This document shows, one piece after another, positions 41,138 to 50,272 of a DNA stretch of 64,000 nt; within the stretch, counting starts at the first letter, position 1, and each line of letters starts with the position of its first letter. The stretch spans positions 58,396 to 122,395 of the forward strand of contig CAJUDG010000013.1 in NCBI GenBank assembly GCA_910584745.1, written 5' to 3'. Origin of the DNA: an uncultured Eubacteriales bacterium. Lineage in GTDB: Bacteria; Bacillota; Clostridia; Oscillospirales; Acutalibacteraceae. A model generated the notes under the pieces. It saw only the letters and a program-made list of their open reading frames with translations, had not been told where the DNA came from and did no database searches. A program made the position numbers and the translations under genes.

Positions 41138-42886
41138 CTATATATTGAAAGCCCGTATGAGCTTTTCGTGGATGTCCTGGATTATCTCGGGCTTCTCTAT
41201 CTTTGGCGCCCTGGGGTCCAGAAGCCAGGTCTTGGCAAAGTGGGTCTCGGTCACCGGGAACATGGGCGGCTCCATCAGGGTGTCCAGCTTCAGGCAGTAG
41301 GGGTTCCGTGGAGCGAAGGGGTCGCCCACAATCTGGTTATAGAGGGAGGGCGGCGTGCCGGTGATTGAATAGAGCTTTGTGTTCCTCTGGGCCAGCTGCG
41401 GGAGACTCGACAGCAGCGCCCAGGTATAGGGGTGCCTGGGGTCGTAGAAGACTTCCTCCACCTTTCCGAGCTCCACTATCTGTCCGGCGTACAGCACCGC
41501 CACGCGGTCCGCCACGTTGGCCACGACCCCCAGGTCGTGGGTGATGAACACGATGGTATAGCCGAACCCCTTCTGAAGGTCCTTGATGAGCTTTATTATC
41601 TGCGCCTGGATGGTAACGTCCAGGGCCGTGGTGGGCTCGTCGCAGATGAGTATCTTGGGCTGGCAGGAGAGGGCGATGGCGATAACTATCCTCTGCCTCA
41701 TGCCGCCGGAATACTGGAAGGGGTAATCGTCAAAGCGCGCGTCAGCGTTGGGTATGCCAACCTTGTGCATGAGCTCAATGGCCCGGGCCCTTGCCTCCAC
41801 CTCGGAGCAGTTCTGGTGCTTAAGAATAATTGAGGTTATCTGCTTGCCGATGGTGATAATGGGGTTCAGGGAGGTCATGGGGTCCTGGAACACGGTGGCT
41901 ATCCTGCGGCCCCGGATCTGGGCCCAGTCCCCCGCGAACTTCACGTTGGCAAGGTTCAAAGTGCAGGTGCCGTGCAGGGTGTCGGCGGTCTCGTCAATAT
42001 ACCGCACTCTGAAGACCACCCTGTCGAATACCTCATCGCTCATGGGGTCCACACCCAGCTGCATGGCCTTCTTTATCTCCTTTAAGAGCCTGCGGATAAG
42101 GCTGACCCGCTTGTGGAAGGGATAGCGGCCCACGGAGAGGTATATCTCCTTGGCGAGTATCTCGTCCCGCTTCTTCTGGGCGGCGCTTATCTCCGCGGAG
42201 GTCTCCTTCTGGTACTGGGCCTTAAGGTCCTCCATGCGCTTATTAAAGCTCTCCTGATAGCCGCTGTCGGCCTTAACGGCGGCGGCGTTCCGCTTTACCT
42301 TCTCCTCATACTCCTGCTCAAGGCGCTTTATCTGGTTGTCAAGGCCCTTTATCTCGCTCCCCAGCTGCTTCATCTTTTCCCTGTCCGTGCGGGAATCCAG
42401 GGTCTGGCGCAGGTTGAAGGTCTCAGCCCGCTTGAAGCGCAGCTCCTCCAGCTTATCCTCATGGGCCTGCCGGTCCTCATCGCTTAGGGTCATCTTCTGC
42501 TTGCGCTCGCTCTCAAGCTCCAGCATCTTGCGGTAGGTGGCCGCGCCGTACTCCAGCTTCGCGTACTCGTCCAGCTTCTTGCGGGTATTCTCTATGGTGC
42601 TGCGGGCCGTGCCCATCAGCTTCACATGGGTGTCGGCCAGCTCCTCGTCGTTGAAGATGATGCTGCCGTTGTCGATAAAGCCGTTGGAGTCCAGCATTCC
42701 CGCGAAGGTCTTTGTAAACACGGACTTGCCAGAGCCCGACTCGCCCACTATGGCGATGGACTCGTTCTCGTAGATGTCAAGGCTGATGTTCCTAATGGCT
42801 GTCAGAACGCGCCCGCGCACCCTGAACTTTACCTCCAGGTCTTTGATGGAGAGCAGGACCTTTTTATCCTGATTATTCATTTCCAT
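41138..42886 (-). CDS. oppD: Oligopeptide ABC transporter ATPase OppD with coiled-coil insertion
   Basis: A 582-residue ATPase, much longer than the usual 330. Walker A GESGSGKS lies at about residues 48-55 and the Q-loop VFQDP only at about 332-336; the roughly 230 residues between (about 93-325) are a charged, Lys/Glu-rich coiled coil. Signature SGGMRQR, Walker B ILICDEPTTALD and the H-loop are intact, as is the OppD-type ending that in relatives binds an iron-sulfur cluster or peptide-transporter partner. The start at 42886 follows AAGGAGGG; the longer reading overlaps oppC. Confidence 0.93.
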   Translation of the reverse strand: MEMNNQDKKVLLSIKDLEVKFRVRGRVLTAIRNISLDIYENESIAIVGESGSGKSVFTKTFAGMLDSNGFIDNGSIIFNDEELADTHVKLMGTARSTIENTRKKLDEYAKLEYGAATYRKMLELESERKQKMTLSDEDRQAHEDKLEELRFKRAETFNLRQTLDSRTDREKMKQLGSEIKGLDNQIKRLEQEYEEKVKRNAAAVKADSGYQESFNKRMEDLKAQYQKETSAEISAAQKKRDEILAKEIYLSVGRYPFHKRVSLIRRLLKEIKKAMQLGVDPMSDEVFDRVVFRVRYIDETADTLHGTCTLNLANVKFAGDWAQIRGRRIATVFQDPMTSLNPIITIGKQITSIILKHQNCSEVEARARAIELMHKVGIPNADARFDDYPFQYSGGMRQRIVIAIALSCQPKILICDEPTTALDVTIQAQIIKLIKDLQKGFGYTIVFITHDLGVVANVADRVAVLYAGQIVELGKVEEVFYDPRHPYTWALLSSLPQLAQRNTKLYSITGTPPSLYNQIVGDPFAPRNPYCLKLDTLMEPPMFPVTETHFAKTWLLDPRAPKIEKPEIIQDIHEKLIRAFNI

Positions 42887-42899
42887 GAAAACGCCCTCC

Positions 42900-43877
42900 T
42901 TACATATGGGTCCTGGGGTCGGATGCGTCGCCCAGGTTCTGGCCGACAACGTACAGCACCACGGCGATTATGGAGGCCACCACCACCGGGCTCCAGAACT
43001 CAAACTGCCAGCCGCTGGTCACCATGGCGGGCTCGGCCTCGAATATCAGCCGGCCCAGGGACATCTCCTTAAGGCCTATGCCGATATAGCTGAGGAACAC
43101 CTCGTAGGAGATGTAAGAGGGTATCTCCGTGGCGGCCATGGTCACGATAACAGAGGTCATAAAGGGCAGGATATTTCTTATGGCTATGCGCCCTATGGAT
43201 GTGCCCAGGCAGCGGGACGCCAGATTGTACTCACGGTCCCGGATAATGATGACCTGGGTGCGGATAAAGTACGCGACGCCAAGCCAGCCCGTCACCGTCA
43301 GGGCAAACACCATTGTCCAGAAGCTGGCCGTCAGCGTCAGCACCAGCACGGATATCAGCAGCACATAGGGTATATTTGCGATGGTGTTATAGACCTCCAT
43401 CATGAATGCATCCATCTTTTTGGAGAAGCCCCATACAGCGCCTAGCAGTATGCCGATGGTAAGGTTTATAAGCGCGCACATCAGGGCCAGTGATATGGAT
43501 ATCTGAGAGCCGACCCAGACAGTATCGAATGTGGGCTCGCCGGAACCGCCCGCGCCCAGTATCCAGCTCAGGCTGAATCCAAATTTCTGTATGGCCGCGG
43601 CGGGCATCAGGTGCTTTGTGCTGGAGTCGGTTATATTTGCGTAGCGGTTATATTCTATCAGCGTGGGGTACACATAGGCAAAGACGATTATCAGCAGCAA
43701 AAGCCCCAGCATGACGATGTTTATCTTCTTCTTGAAGAAGACCCGGAACACCGACTGCCAGTAGGAGTACCTGGGGGCGGTTATCTTCTCGGCCTCCACG
43801 TCGCTGTGCTCCACGATGGTGAACAGCTCCTCCTCGGGCACGCCCAGCTCTTTCAGGTTTGTAAGTTCAGATTTCAT
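42900..43877 (-). CDS. oppC: Oligopeptide ABC transporter permease OppC
   Basis: A 325-residue permease with an N-terminal cytoplasmic extension of about 45 residues, a first helix (INIVMLGLLLLIIVFAYVY) and the five-helix core carrying the EAA coupling motif in ASRCLGTSIGRIAIRNILP. It ends in the family-typical GDASDPRTHM-like tail (usually DPR). It lies 15 nt after oppB and 13 nt before oppD. Confidence 0.95.
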   Translation of the reverse strand: MKSELTNLKELGVPEEELFTIVEHSDVEAEKITAPRYSYWQSVFRVFFKKKINIVMLGLLLLIIVFAYVYPTLIEYNRYANITDSSTKHLMPAAAIQKFGFSLSWILGAGGSGEPTFDTVWVGSQISISLALMCALINLTIGILLGAVWGFSKKMDAFMMEVYNTIANIPYVLLISVLVLTLTASFWTMVFALTVTGWLGVAYFIRTQVIIIRDREYNLASRCLGTSIGRIAIRNILPFMTSVIVTMAATEIPSYISYEVFLSYIGIGLKEMSLGRLIFEAEPAMVTSGWQFEFWSPVVVASIIAVVLYVVGQNLGDASDPRTHM

Positions 43878-43892
43878 CTCTCTACCTCCTCA

Positions 43893-45467
43893 TTAGCGGC
43901 TCTCGTTTGTGAACGAGATACGCGGGTCCACCACGGACATCAGCACGTCGCCCAGGATGATGGACACCACCGACAGCAGGCCGTAGAACATTGTGACGCC
44001 CACGATAACGCCGTTATCGTAGAAGTTGATGGCCTGGGTCAAAAGGTTGCCGGTGCCGGGCACGGTATAGACGCGCTCGGTGATGATTGCGCCGGTCAGG
44101 GCCCCCAGGATGGTGCCGGGGATGCCGTGCACGATGGGTATGGCCGCATTCTTCAGAATGTGCTTTGCGAATATCTCGTTCTCAGAGAGGCCCCCCGACC
44201 GGGCGAACTTCACATAGTCCGAGTTCATCTGGTCTATCATGTAGCGCCGCAGCCACTTCATCAGGTTCGCCACCGAGGGCAGCGCCAGGGACACGATGGG
44301 CAGCACATACATCAGCGCCGTGCCGTTGTTCACATCGAAGGTGGTGGGAAGCCCCATAGAGCCGCCTATGGCCTTAAAGAGGAAGATATAGGCAAGGGAG
44401 GGCACCGCCATGATGAACACGATATAGAAGGTGCCGAGCTTATCCACAAGGCCGTCCTTATGCCTTGCCATGAAGACGCCCAGCGGCAGGCCCAGTGCAT
44501 AGGCCATAAGACTTGCCAGAATACCGCAGGTGAAGGAGAAAGCTATCTTTGAGCGGCCGCCCTTTGTGGTCAGGGTGTTTGTATAGTCGTCCACAAACCT
44601 GGTCTGCAGCATCTCAGAGCCCTCCAGCGACCCCGCAAGGTACGTGGCGGTGTGCAGATCGTCGGCGCTCTCCTCCTCATGCCCGGAGGGGAACATCATC
44701 TCCCTTGTCACATACGAGCCCTGGGTCTGCAGCATGGTCTCGAGAACGTCGTGGTCCTTGTTGACCGAGTAGGAGGTGCCCAGGTTCACCGTGATAAGGT
44801 TCTGGTGCAGGTACGGGAACTTGTCGTCAAAATACAGCAGGTATTTGTGCTTTGTGCCGTTGCCGATTATGGCCGGAGAGAACTTCTCCCTCCCATAGAC
44901 CGGGTCGTGGGTGGTAAAGGTGAGGCCCCTCGCCCCGATGTCCGTATCCTTGTCCACATAGTGGATGGTGTCAATAGTCACGATCCTGGAGAAATAGCTT
45001 ATGAGCCGGGAGCTCAGCGGCCTGTCCTTATGGGCGAACAGCTCCGGCTGTCCCCCGGCGGCCACTTTCCGGCGGGAGGTGATCGCCTTCAGGCGCTCCA
45101 CCTGAAAGCCCTTGCCCTCATAGTATTCCGTGAACTCCTTGGCATACTTGGCCACCACTTCATCGTCGTCCTCTTCCTTGCGGCCAAGGCTGCCGGCCTC
45201 GTTCCTGGTATCGGAGTCGATCTTGCCGTCCTTGAGCAGCTGGTTGAGCCAGTCGTTATAGTTCACATAGTCCAGATACCCATAGTCCTGCCACTTGCGG
45301 TAGGTATAGGTGGTGCGGGCGTTGTTCTGCAGCTTGCGGTACACCTCGTCCTCGGCAAAGATCTTGGTGCGGCTCAGAAGGGAGTAGATCAGCACCATGA
45401 CTATCCCCACCACAATGACGATGGACAGCAGGCCGCGCAACAGTCTTTTTAGTATATATTTTGCCAT
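43893..45467 (-). CDS. oppB: Oligopeptide ABC transporter permease OppB with large extracytoplasmic insertion
   Basis: A 524-residue permease, against about 310 for normal OppB. The first helix (about residues 10-32) is followed by roughly 275 residues of hydrophilic, charged sequence before the second helix near residue 308; in OppB this region faces outside, where the binding protein docks. The remaining core and the coupling motif (YVKFARSGGLSENEIFAKHILKNAAIPI) and the DPRISF tail are standard. The insertion has no recognised domain. Confidence 0.92.
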   Translation of the reverse strand: MAKYILKRLLRGLLSIVIVVGIVMVLIYSLLSRTKIFAEDEVYRKLQNNARTTYTYRKWQDYGYLDYVNYNDWLNQLLKDGKIDSDTRNEAGSLGRKEEDDDEVVAKYAKEFTEYYEGKGFQVERLKAITSRRKVAAGGQPELFAHKDRPLSSRLISYFSRIVTIDTIHYVDKDTDIGARGLTFTTHDPVYGREKFSPAIIGNGTKHKYLLYFDDKFPYLHQNLITVNLGTSYSVNKDHDVLETMLQTQGSYVTREMMFPSGHEEESADDLHTATYLAGSLEGSEMLQTRFVDDYTNTLTTKGGRSKIAFSFTCGILASLMAYALGLPLGVFMARHKDGLVDKLGTFYIVFIMAVPSLAYIFLFKAIGGSMGLPTTFDVNNGTALMYVLPIVSLALPSVANLMKWLRRYMIDQMNSDYVKFARSGGLSENEIFAKHILKNAAIPIVHGIPGTILGALTGAIITERVYTVPGTGNLLTQAINFYDNGVIVGVTMFYGLLSVVSIILGDVLMSVVDPRISFTNESR

Positions 45468-45521
45468 AATATCATCTACTTTTTCATATTATCATCTGCG
45501 ATTTGCTTTCTTTCCGATATT

Positions 45522-45758
45522 TCTATATATAGAGATTGGGGATGGAGCCATACGGCCCCATCGCCCATTCTCATAAGCGGACAGACCTAAAGTCCATCGC
45601 TATGCTCGGCCGGACGAACCCGGCTTCTTTGCTCAGTTCTCTATCATGATATCTGTGATATCATGAGTGTGCATTTACTAATATAGTAAATACCGTAGAA
45701 TTTTGAACAGAGTTCAAAATTCGTGTGTATTTATTGATTGCCAGCAATCAATAAATAC
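45522..45758 (-). repeat. Run of seven hairpins between oppA and oppB
   Basis: Inverted repeats with short loops follow one another: 45522-45533, 45541-45562 (one G-U pair on the minus strand), 45609-45624, 45644-45666 (10-bp arms, loop TGT), 45673-45691 (8-bp arms, loop ATA), 45698-45722 (11-bp arms, loop AGA) and 45727-45758 (14-bp arms, loop CCAG). The last four are perfect and only 4-6 nt apart. The oppA stop codon lies inside the last one. There is no U-run of a terminator. They may stabilise the oppA end of the mRNA and lower oppB-F expression. Confidence 0.85.
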
Positions 45759-48018
45759 CAATACACTTGGTCATGTAGCCCATATAATCAGGCAGGAAGG
45801 TGTCAACATAAGAGCAGGGATCCTGGAAGTCAGGAGACCAGCCGGACAGGTCGAACAGGTCATAGTTGGCCTCATAGCCGCGCTCGATGTTGTAGCCGGT
45901 GGCGTACCAGACGTCATCATTGGGGCAGTCCACCAGATCGATGATGACCTTGCCGCCCAGGTTCTTCTCAACCTGCTGCTTGAAAGCGTTGACGGCGTTG
46001 GTACGGGTGGTGCTCTGAGAGGGATACACAAAGTCCAGATGCACGGGGTTGCTCTCGTCAACAGTGATGCCGTTTGCGGCCAGCTCCTCAAGAGCGATCT
46101 CCAGCTCGGACTGAGCGTACTCAACATTGAACCAGCCGTCGAAGCCGTCGCCGGTGCCGCGGCCGTTCTCGGCGCTGGGATCGTCCTTATAGACCTGGAT
46201 CTTCACGCCGTCAGCGTCCAGCTGAGCCTGCATGATCTTGCCGTAGTCGGTGCCCGCCGGGAAGGTGGTGTCGGTGCCGTTCACAGGCACAGTCACGTCC
46301 TCGGAGAGGGTGACGAAGGTGGCGGGAGTGTAGGTATTGCGCAGGCACAGGGCCGCAAGGTCGTCGCCCACGTTCTGAGCGTTCCAGGTGACGCGGTCAA
46401 CGGAGCAGGCCAGAGCGCGGCGGAAGTGCACGTTGTTCATAGCGGCATGGGTAACTTCCTTCTGCTCCTCAGTCTGCTGGGACACAGCGTCCTGATCGTT
46501 GTTGGTGTTGGCCCAGGCGGCGCGGTTGACATTCAGGAAGTTGAAGTAGGAAGTGGAACCGGTGGCGGAAACGTATACATAGGTATCGAATACGGTGCCC
46601 TCGTCTCCCTCCATCTTCTCCTCCTTGGCCATGACCAGGGTAGAGGCGTTGATGCCGATGTTGTCAATAACGCGGGACTTCACATCGTTATAGCCCTTGG
46701 TAACGTCAGAGCCGTCGTTGAAGAGATAGGACATCTCCTTGATGGTCACGTTCTCGGCGTCCCAGTACAGGGGGTTGGCCTTGTAGGTGATGGAGTTGTT
46801 GGCGGTCACGTTGGTGGTCAGGAAGGGACCGCAGTAGGCGATATGGTCGGGATCGCGGCCGTACATATTGCCCTCGTCGGCGTTGTCAAATTCGTCGCCG
46901 AACTTGCCGCCCTGAGAGGTGTAGTAGGAACGGCTCAGGGGCAGGGACAGGCCGTAGTGGAGCATGGAGGTGAAGTAGGGGGTCTTGTTCTCCAGGGTGT
47001 ACACCAGGGTGTAGTCGTCAACAGCCTTGATGCCAACGCCGTCGATGTCGCACTCGCCCTTGATATAGTCCTCAACACCGGTGACATAGCCCACAAACAG
47101 GGTCTCAAGGCCGGCCTGGCAGTCCAGCAGGTGCTGCATGCCGGCGACCCAGTCGTCAGAGATCAGGTCCGCGACCTCGCGGCCCTGGCTGTCCACCCAC
47201 TTCACGCCCTTGCGGATGTGGAAGGTGTAGGTCTTGCCGTCCTCAGAGACCTCATAGGACTCGGCCAGGGCGGGCAGCTCGCGGTTCTCGCCGTCATAGT
47301 ACAGCAGGCTGTCCACGCTGCCCACAGAGTAGGTGGTGTCGCCCGCACGGCTGGACGCGAACATGTCGTATGTGGTGGGCATGGAGCTGAAGGAAAGATT
47401 CAGGCTGTCCTTCAGCTTGTAGCCGTGGGCCTCAAGGTACTCAACGGCGGCCGCACGGTACTCGCCGGTGCCGCGCTTTTCGTTGAGAAGCTCCTTCAGA
47501 GCGTCGCGGTCAGCGGTCTTGAGCACCTTGTCGGTGACAAGGCTGTACTGATAGCGGCTGTCGTCAGAGCCCCAGCCGTTGGAAGTAACGGAGCCGGGAG
47601 CCACGGCGCTGATCTGGAACTGGCCGCCGTTGCAGCGGGTGGGCTGCATAACGCCGGAGGCCATCAGCTTCGCCTCGGCCAGGGCCTCAAGGGCCCAGCG
47701 GCGGTTCTGGTTGTCGTTCTCGGCGGCGTAGGCCTGACAGAGCTCGTGAAACTCCTTGAGGTTGAAGTCATAGTAGTAGTCGGAGATCTCGTCATAGTCC
47801 TCGCTGTCGATGCTGGGGATGGTCCAGCCGGTGTTCTCCGGCTCGGTCTCATCGCCGACGTCGCTGCTCTCCTCGGAGCTGCTGTCCTCGGTAGAGGCCT
47901 CGCTCTGGCTGCTCTCGCTGGAGGAATTGCCGCTGTCGTTGCCGCAGGCGGCAAGGGCAGATACCAGCATGAGCATCGCCAGCATCAGCGCCAAAATGCG
48001 CTTGACTGTCTTGTTCAT
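45748..48018 (-). CDS. oppA: Oligopeptide-binding lipoprotein OppA, enlarged
   Basis: A 756-residue extracellular solute-binding protein of family 5. The signal peptide ends in the lipobox ALAAC, followed by a Ser/Glu-rich tether. Family landmarks include LPALAESYEVSEDGKTYTFHIRKGVKWVDSQG and the C-terminal FDLSGWSPDFQDPCSY. It is some 200 residues longer than usual OppA, mainly in an acidic N-terminal domain (about residues 60-200). The start at 48018 was chosen for the signal peptide and an AAAGGA site. It is the first gene of the operon, driven by a consensus promoter. Confidence 0.93.
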   Translation of the reverse strand: MNKTVKRILALMLAMLMLVSALAACGNDSGNSSSESSQSEASTEDSSSEESSDVGDETEPENTGWTIPSIDSEDYDEISDYYYDFNLKEFHELCQAYAAENDNQNRRWALEALAEAKLMASGVMQPTRCNGGQFQISAVAPGSVTSNGWGSDDSRYQYSLVTDKVLKTADRDALKELLNEKRGTGEYRAAAVEYLEAHGYKLKDSLNLSFSSMPTTYDMFASSRAGDTTYSVGSVDSLLYYDGENRELPALAESYEVSEDGKTYTFHIRKGVKWVDSQGREVADLISDDWVAGMQHLLDCQAGLETLFVGYVTGVEDYIKGECDIDGVGIKAVDDYTLVYTLENKTPYFTSMLHYGLSLPLSRSYYTSQGGKFGDEFDNADEGNMYGRDPDHIAYCGPFLTTNVTANNSITYKANPLYWDAENVTIKEMSYLFNDGSDVTKGYNDVKSRVIDNIGINASTLVMAKEEKMEGDEGTVFDTYVYVSATGSTSYFNFLNVNRAAWANTNNDQDAVSQQTEEQKEVTHAAMNNVHFRRALACSVDRVTWNAQNVGDDLAALCLRNTYTPATFVTLSEDVTVPVNGTDTTFPAGTDYGKIMQAQLDADGVKIQVYKDDPSAENGRGTGDGFDGWFNVEYAQSELEIALEELAANGITVDESNPVHLDFVYPSQSTTRTNAVNAFKQQVEKNLGGKVIIDLVDCPNDDVWYATGYNIERGYEANYDLFDLSGWSPDFQDPCSYVDTFLPDYMGYMTKCIGIY

Positions 48019-48164
48019 GATAATCGTCGTCCTTTCTTCTGCTGATAATATATGTTGAGAGCTAAAGCCCCGCTTTAACTCTTTCAACCTTACGCATATT
48101 TCTCTTTCGGAACTTTCATTTTTCACGCCATCCCAAAAGGGTGTACTAAATATAGTATGAACAA

Positions 48165-48193
48165 ATTATAAACCCGCAGGCCGGGACTGTCAA
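48165..48193 (-). promoter_or_regulatory. Consensus sigma-A promoter of the opp operon
   Basis: Minus strand TTGACA (48188-48193), 17-nt spacer, TATAAT (48165-48170); both hexamers are perfect. The leader to oppA would be about 140 nt. Confidence 0.93.
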
Positions 48194-48330
48194 GCTTTTT
48201 CCGCGCCAAAGGGCCAATTTGAGATACAATAACGCAAAATACAAATTTGTATGCGCTTTTTTGTGCAGTTTTACAGTTATGAAATTTTGGCAGCCCTTTC
48301 CTGCATTACCCGTCTTCAGAAACTTTAGGC

Positions 48331-48359
48331 TTGTAATTATATGGGATAGGTATTATAAT
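48331..48359 (+). promoter_or_regulatory. Promoter of the histidine kinase operon
   Basis: TTGTAA (48331-48336), 17-nt spacer, TATAAT (48354-48359), 42 nt before the start codon. Confidence 0.8.
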
Positions 48360-48400
48360 GTTACTTAGTTATACTACAGATTAAGGAATGGTGCCGATTT

Positions 48401-50272
48401 ATGCCCGATAACCGACCCTTTTCCCAGTGGGACCTGTCCCCCATACCGGTGATAGCCTTCGCCCCCGGGTCTCACAGTGTGCTCTACCGCAACAGCGCCG
48501 CCATGCCCCTTGCCCCGGACACGCTTGTCGAAGGCCTCACCGGGCCCGAATCCGCGGCCCTCTGCGCCGCCCTGGACGGCCCCTATGAGGCTCCTGTCTT
48601 CCTGCATGTGGGCGGCGGGGTCTACAGTCTGCTGCCCATCTCGGGCAGCGACACGGTGACCTGCCTGTTCCAGGACGTCACCGCCTACTATAACCGCACC
48701 CGGGATGCCCTGGACCAGGCCCTTATGGCAAGCCAGGCCAAGACCACCTTCCTTTCGGAGATGTCCCACGACATCCGCACCCCCATGGGGGCCATCGCGG
48801 GCCTTACGGACATCGCCCTGTCACAGCCCGGCTCCCCCACCAAGGTCTCCGAGTGCCTTGAAAAGATAAAGGTGGCCTCCGGGCACATGATGTCCCTCCT
48901 AAACGAGGTGCTGGACATGTCCCGGATAGAGAGCGGCCGCGTACAGATACAGGCCGAGCCCACCAACATAGCGGACCTTCTCCACGAGATACTGATCGTC
49001 GCCAAGCCCCAGGCCGACTCCGGGGGGCTCCAGTTCGTGCTGGAGATGGGCCAGATAGCCCGTGAGAACCTGGTGCTGGACTCCGTGCGCCTGAAACAGG
49101 TCTGCCTGAACCTATTGTCCAACGCCGTAAAGTACACCCCCAGGGGCGGCCGGGTGGAGATGAGCTTTGCCGTGCTGCCCGCCGGTGACGATGCGGTCAC
49201 CATGCACCTTTGCGTAAAGGACAACGGCATCGGCATGAGCCGGGAGTTTCTTATGAAGCTCTTTACCCCCTTCGAGCGGGAGGAAAAGAGCTCCGTGCAC
49301 AAGATACAGGGCACAGGCCTTGGCATGACCATAACGAAAAACCTCATAGAGCTCATGGGCGGCCATATAGAGGTGGAGAGCGAGACCGACAAGGGCAGCT
49401 GCTTTACCCTCGACATTCCCTTCGCCGCCGCCCCTGACCCGGAACCTGACAGCTCCCTGCGGGGCTGTAAGGTTCTGCTCCTTGACAGCGACAATAAGCA
49501 GGCCTCCCTGACTCTGTCCCTGCTTAAAGAGCTTGGCATGGAGTGCGACTGGGCCAGCACTGCCGGGGACGCCGTGTCCTATGTGAACGACTGCGATATC
49601 TTCGGCACAGAGTACCAGTTCCTTCTGGCCGCCGAAAAGCTGGAGGACACCGAGATGACCCTGCTGCTCTCGGAGCTTCGGAACCGGCTGGGCCAGTCCC
49701 TGCCCATACTGCTGCTCACCGGCAGCGACTGGAGCCAGATAGAGTACGTGTTCACCCGCTCCGGCGTGGACGGCTTCGTGCCGCTGCCCCTTTTCAAGAG
49801 CAAGCTTGCCGCCACCCTCTCCTCACATATCGGCGGCGCCGGCCACAAGGAGCTCCAGGCCCAGGTCCGCTGTGACCTCAGCGGACTTAGGCTGCTCCTT
49901 GCCGAGGACAACGAGCTCAACCGGGAGATCGCCGTGGAGCTTATCGGTGAGTCCGGCGCACAGATAGACTGCGCCGAGGACGGCCGGCAGGCCGTGGATA
50001 TGTTCAAGGAGAGCGCCCCCGGCGCCTATGACGCCATACTTATGGACGTGCAGATGCCTGTGCTTGGCGGCCTTGACGCCACCAGGGAGCTGCGGGCCCT
50101 GCCCCGCCCCGACGCCAGGACCGTGCCCATAATCGCTATGACCGCCAACGCCTTTGTGGAGGACGTGAAAAAGTCTCTCGAGGCCGGCATGGACGCCCAT
50201 ATCTCAAAGCCCCTGGACATCGACAAGGTGCTGTCCACTATCGACAGCCTTGCAAGGGGGCGGCAGGCATGA
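48401..50272 (+). CDS. Soluble hybrid histidine kinase with pseudo-receiver and receiver domains
   Basis: A 623-residue cytoplasmic kinase. An N-terminal PAS-like sensor (about 1-100) is followed by HisKA with phospho-acceptor His123 in EMSHDIRTPMG, an HATPase domain (N box LLSNAVKYTP, G boxes DNGIGM and GTGLGM), a degenerate receiver (about 350-480, lacking the acidic pocket) and a true receiver (about 495-620) with phospho-Asp in AILMDVQMPVLGG. No transmembrane helix is present, so the signal is internal. It overlaps the next gene as ATGA, tying it to a degenerate HD-GYP protein. Confidence 0.93.
   Translation: MPDNRPFSQWDLSPIPVIAFAPGSHSVLYRNSAAMPLAPDTLVEGLTGPESAALCAALDGPYEAPVFLHVGGGVYSLLPISGSDTVTCLFQDVTAYYNRTRDALDQALMASQAKTTFLSEMSHDIRTPMGAIAGLTDIALSQPGSPTKVSECLEKIKVASGHMMSLLNEVLDMSRIESGRVQIQAEPTNIADLLHEILIVAKPQADSGGLQFVLEMGQIARENLVLDSVRLKQVCLNLLSNAVKYTPRGGRVEMSFAVLPAGDDAVTMHLCVKDNGIGMSREFLMKLFTPFEREEKSSVHKIQGTGLGMTITKNLIELMGGHIEVESETDKGSCFTLDIPFAAAPDPEPDSSLRGCKVLLLDSDNKQASLTLSLLKELGMECDWASTAGDAVSYVNDCDIFGTEYQFLLAAEKLEDTEMTLLLSELRNRLGQSLPILLLTGSDWSQIEYVFTRSGVDGFVPLPLFKSKLAATLSSHIGGAGHKELQAQVRCDLSGLRLLLAEDNELNREIAVELIGESGAQIDCAEDGRQAVDMFKESAPGAYDAILMDVQMPVLGGLDATRELRALPRPDARTVPIIAMTANAFVEDVKKSLEAGMDAHISKPLDIDKVLSTIDSLARGRQA

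Larger units (their letters stand above)
48019..48400. other. 382-nt divergent intergenic region between oppA and the histidine kinase
   Basis: AT-rich regulatory region with back-to-back promoters. Besides these it holds a perfect 14-nt palindrome ATACAAATTTGTAT at 48239-48252 and a weaker TACTA/TAGTA inverted repeat near 48144-48158, just after the oppA start point and similar to the third-last hairpin after oppA. No ORF or RNA gene is evident. Confidence 0.6.

Noticed and set aside
45644..45758. CRISPR array or tandem repeat
   Set aside because: The hairpin arms differ in sequence from one another and there are no equal-length spacers and no cas genes.
45703..48045. A 780-codon open frame on the plus strand opposite oppA
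   Set aside because: Its Val/Gly/His-rich translation is the mirror of oppA codon bias; it has no ribosome site or domain, and oppA has a lipobox, family motifs and a consensus promoter.
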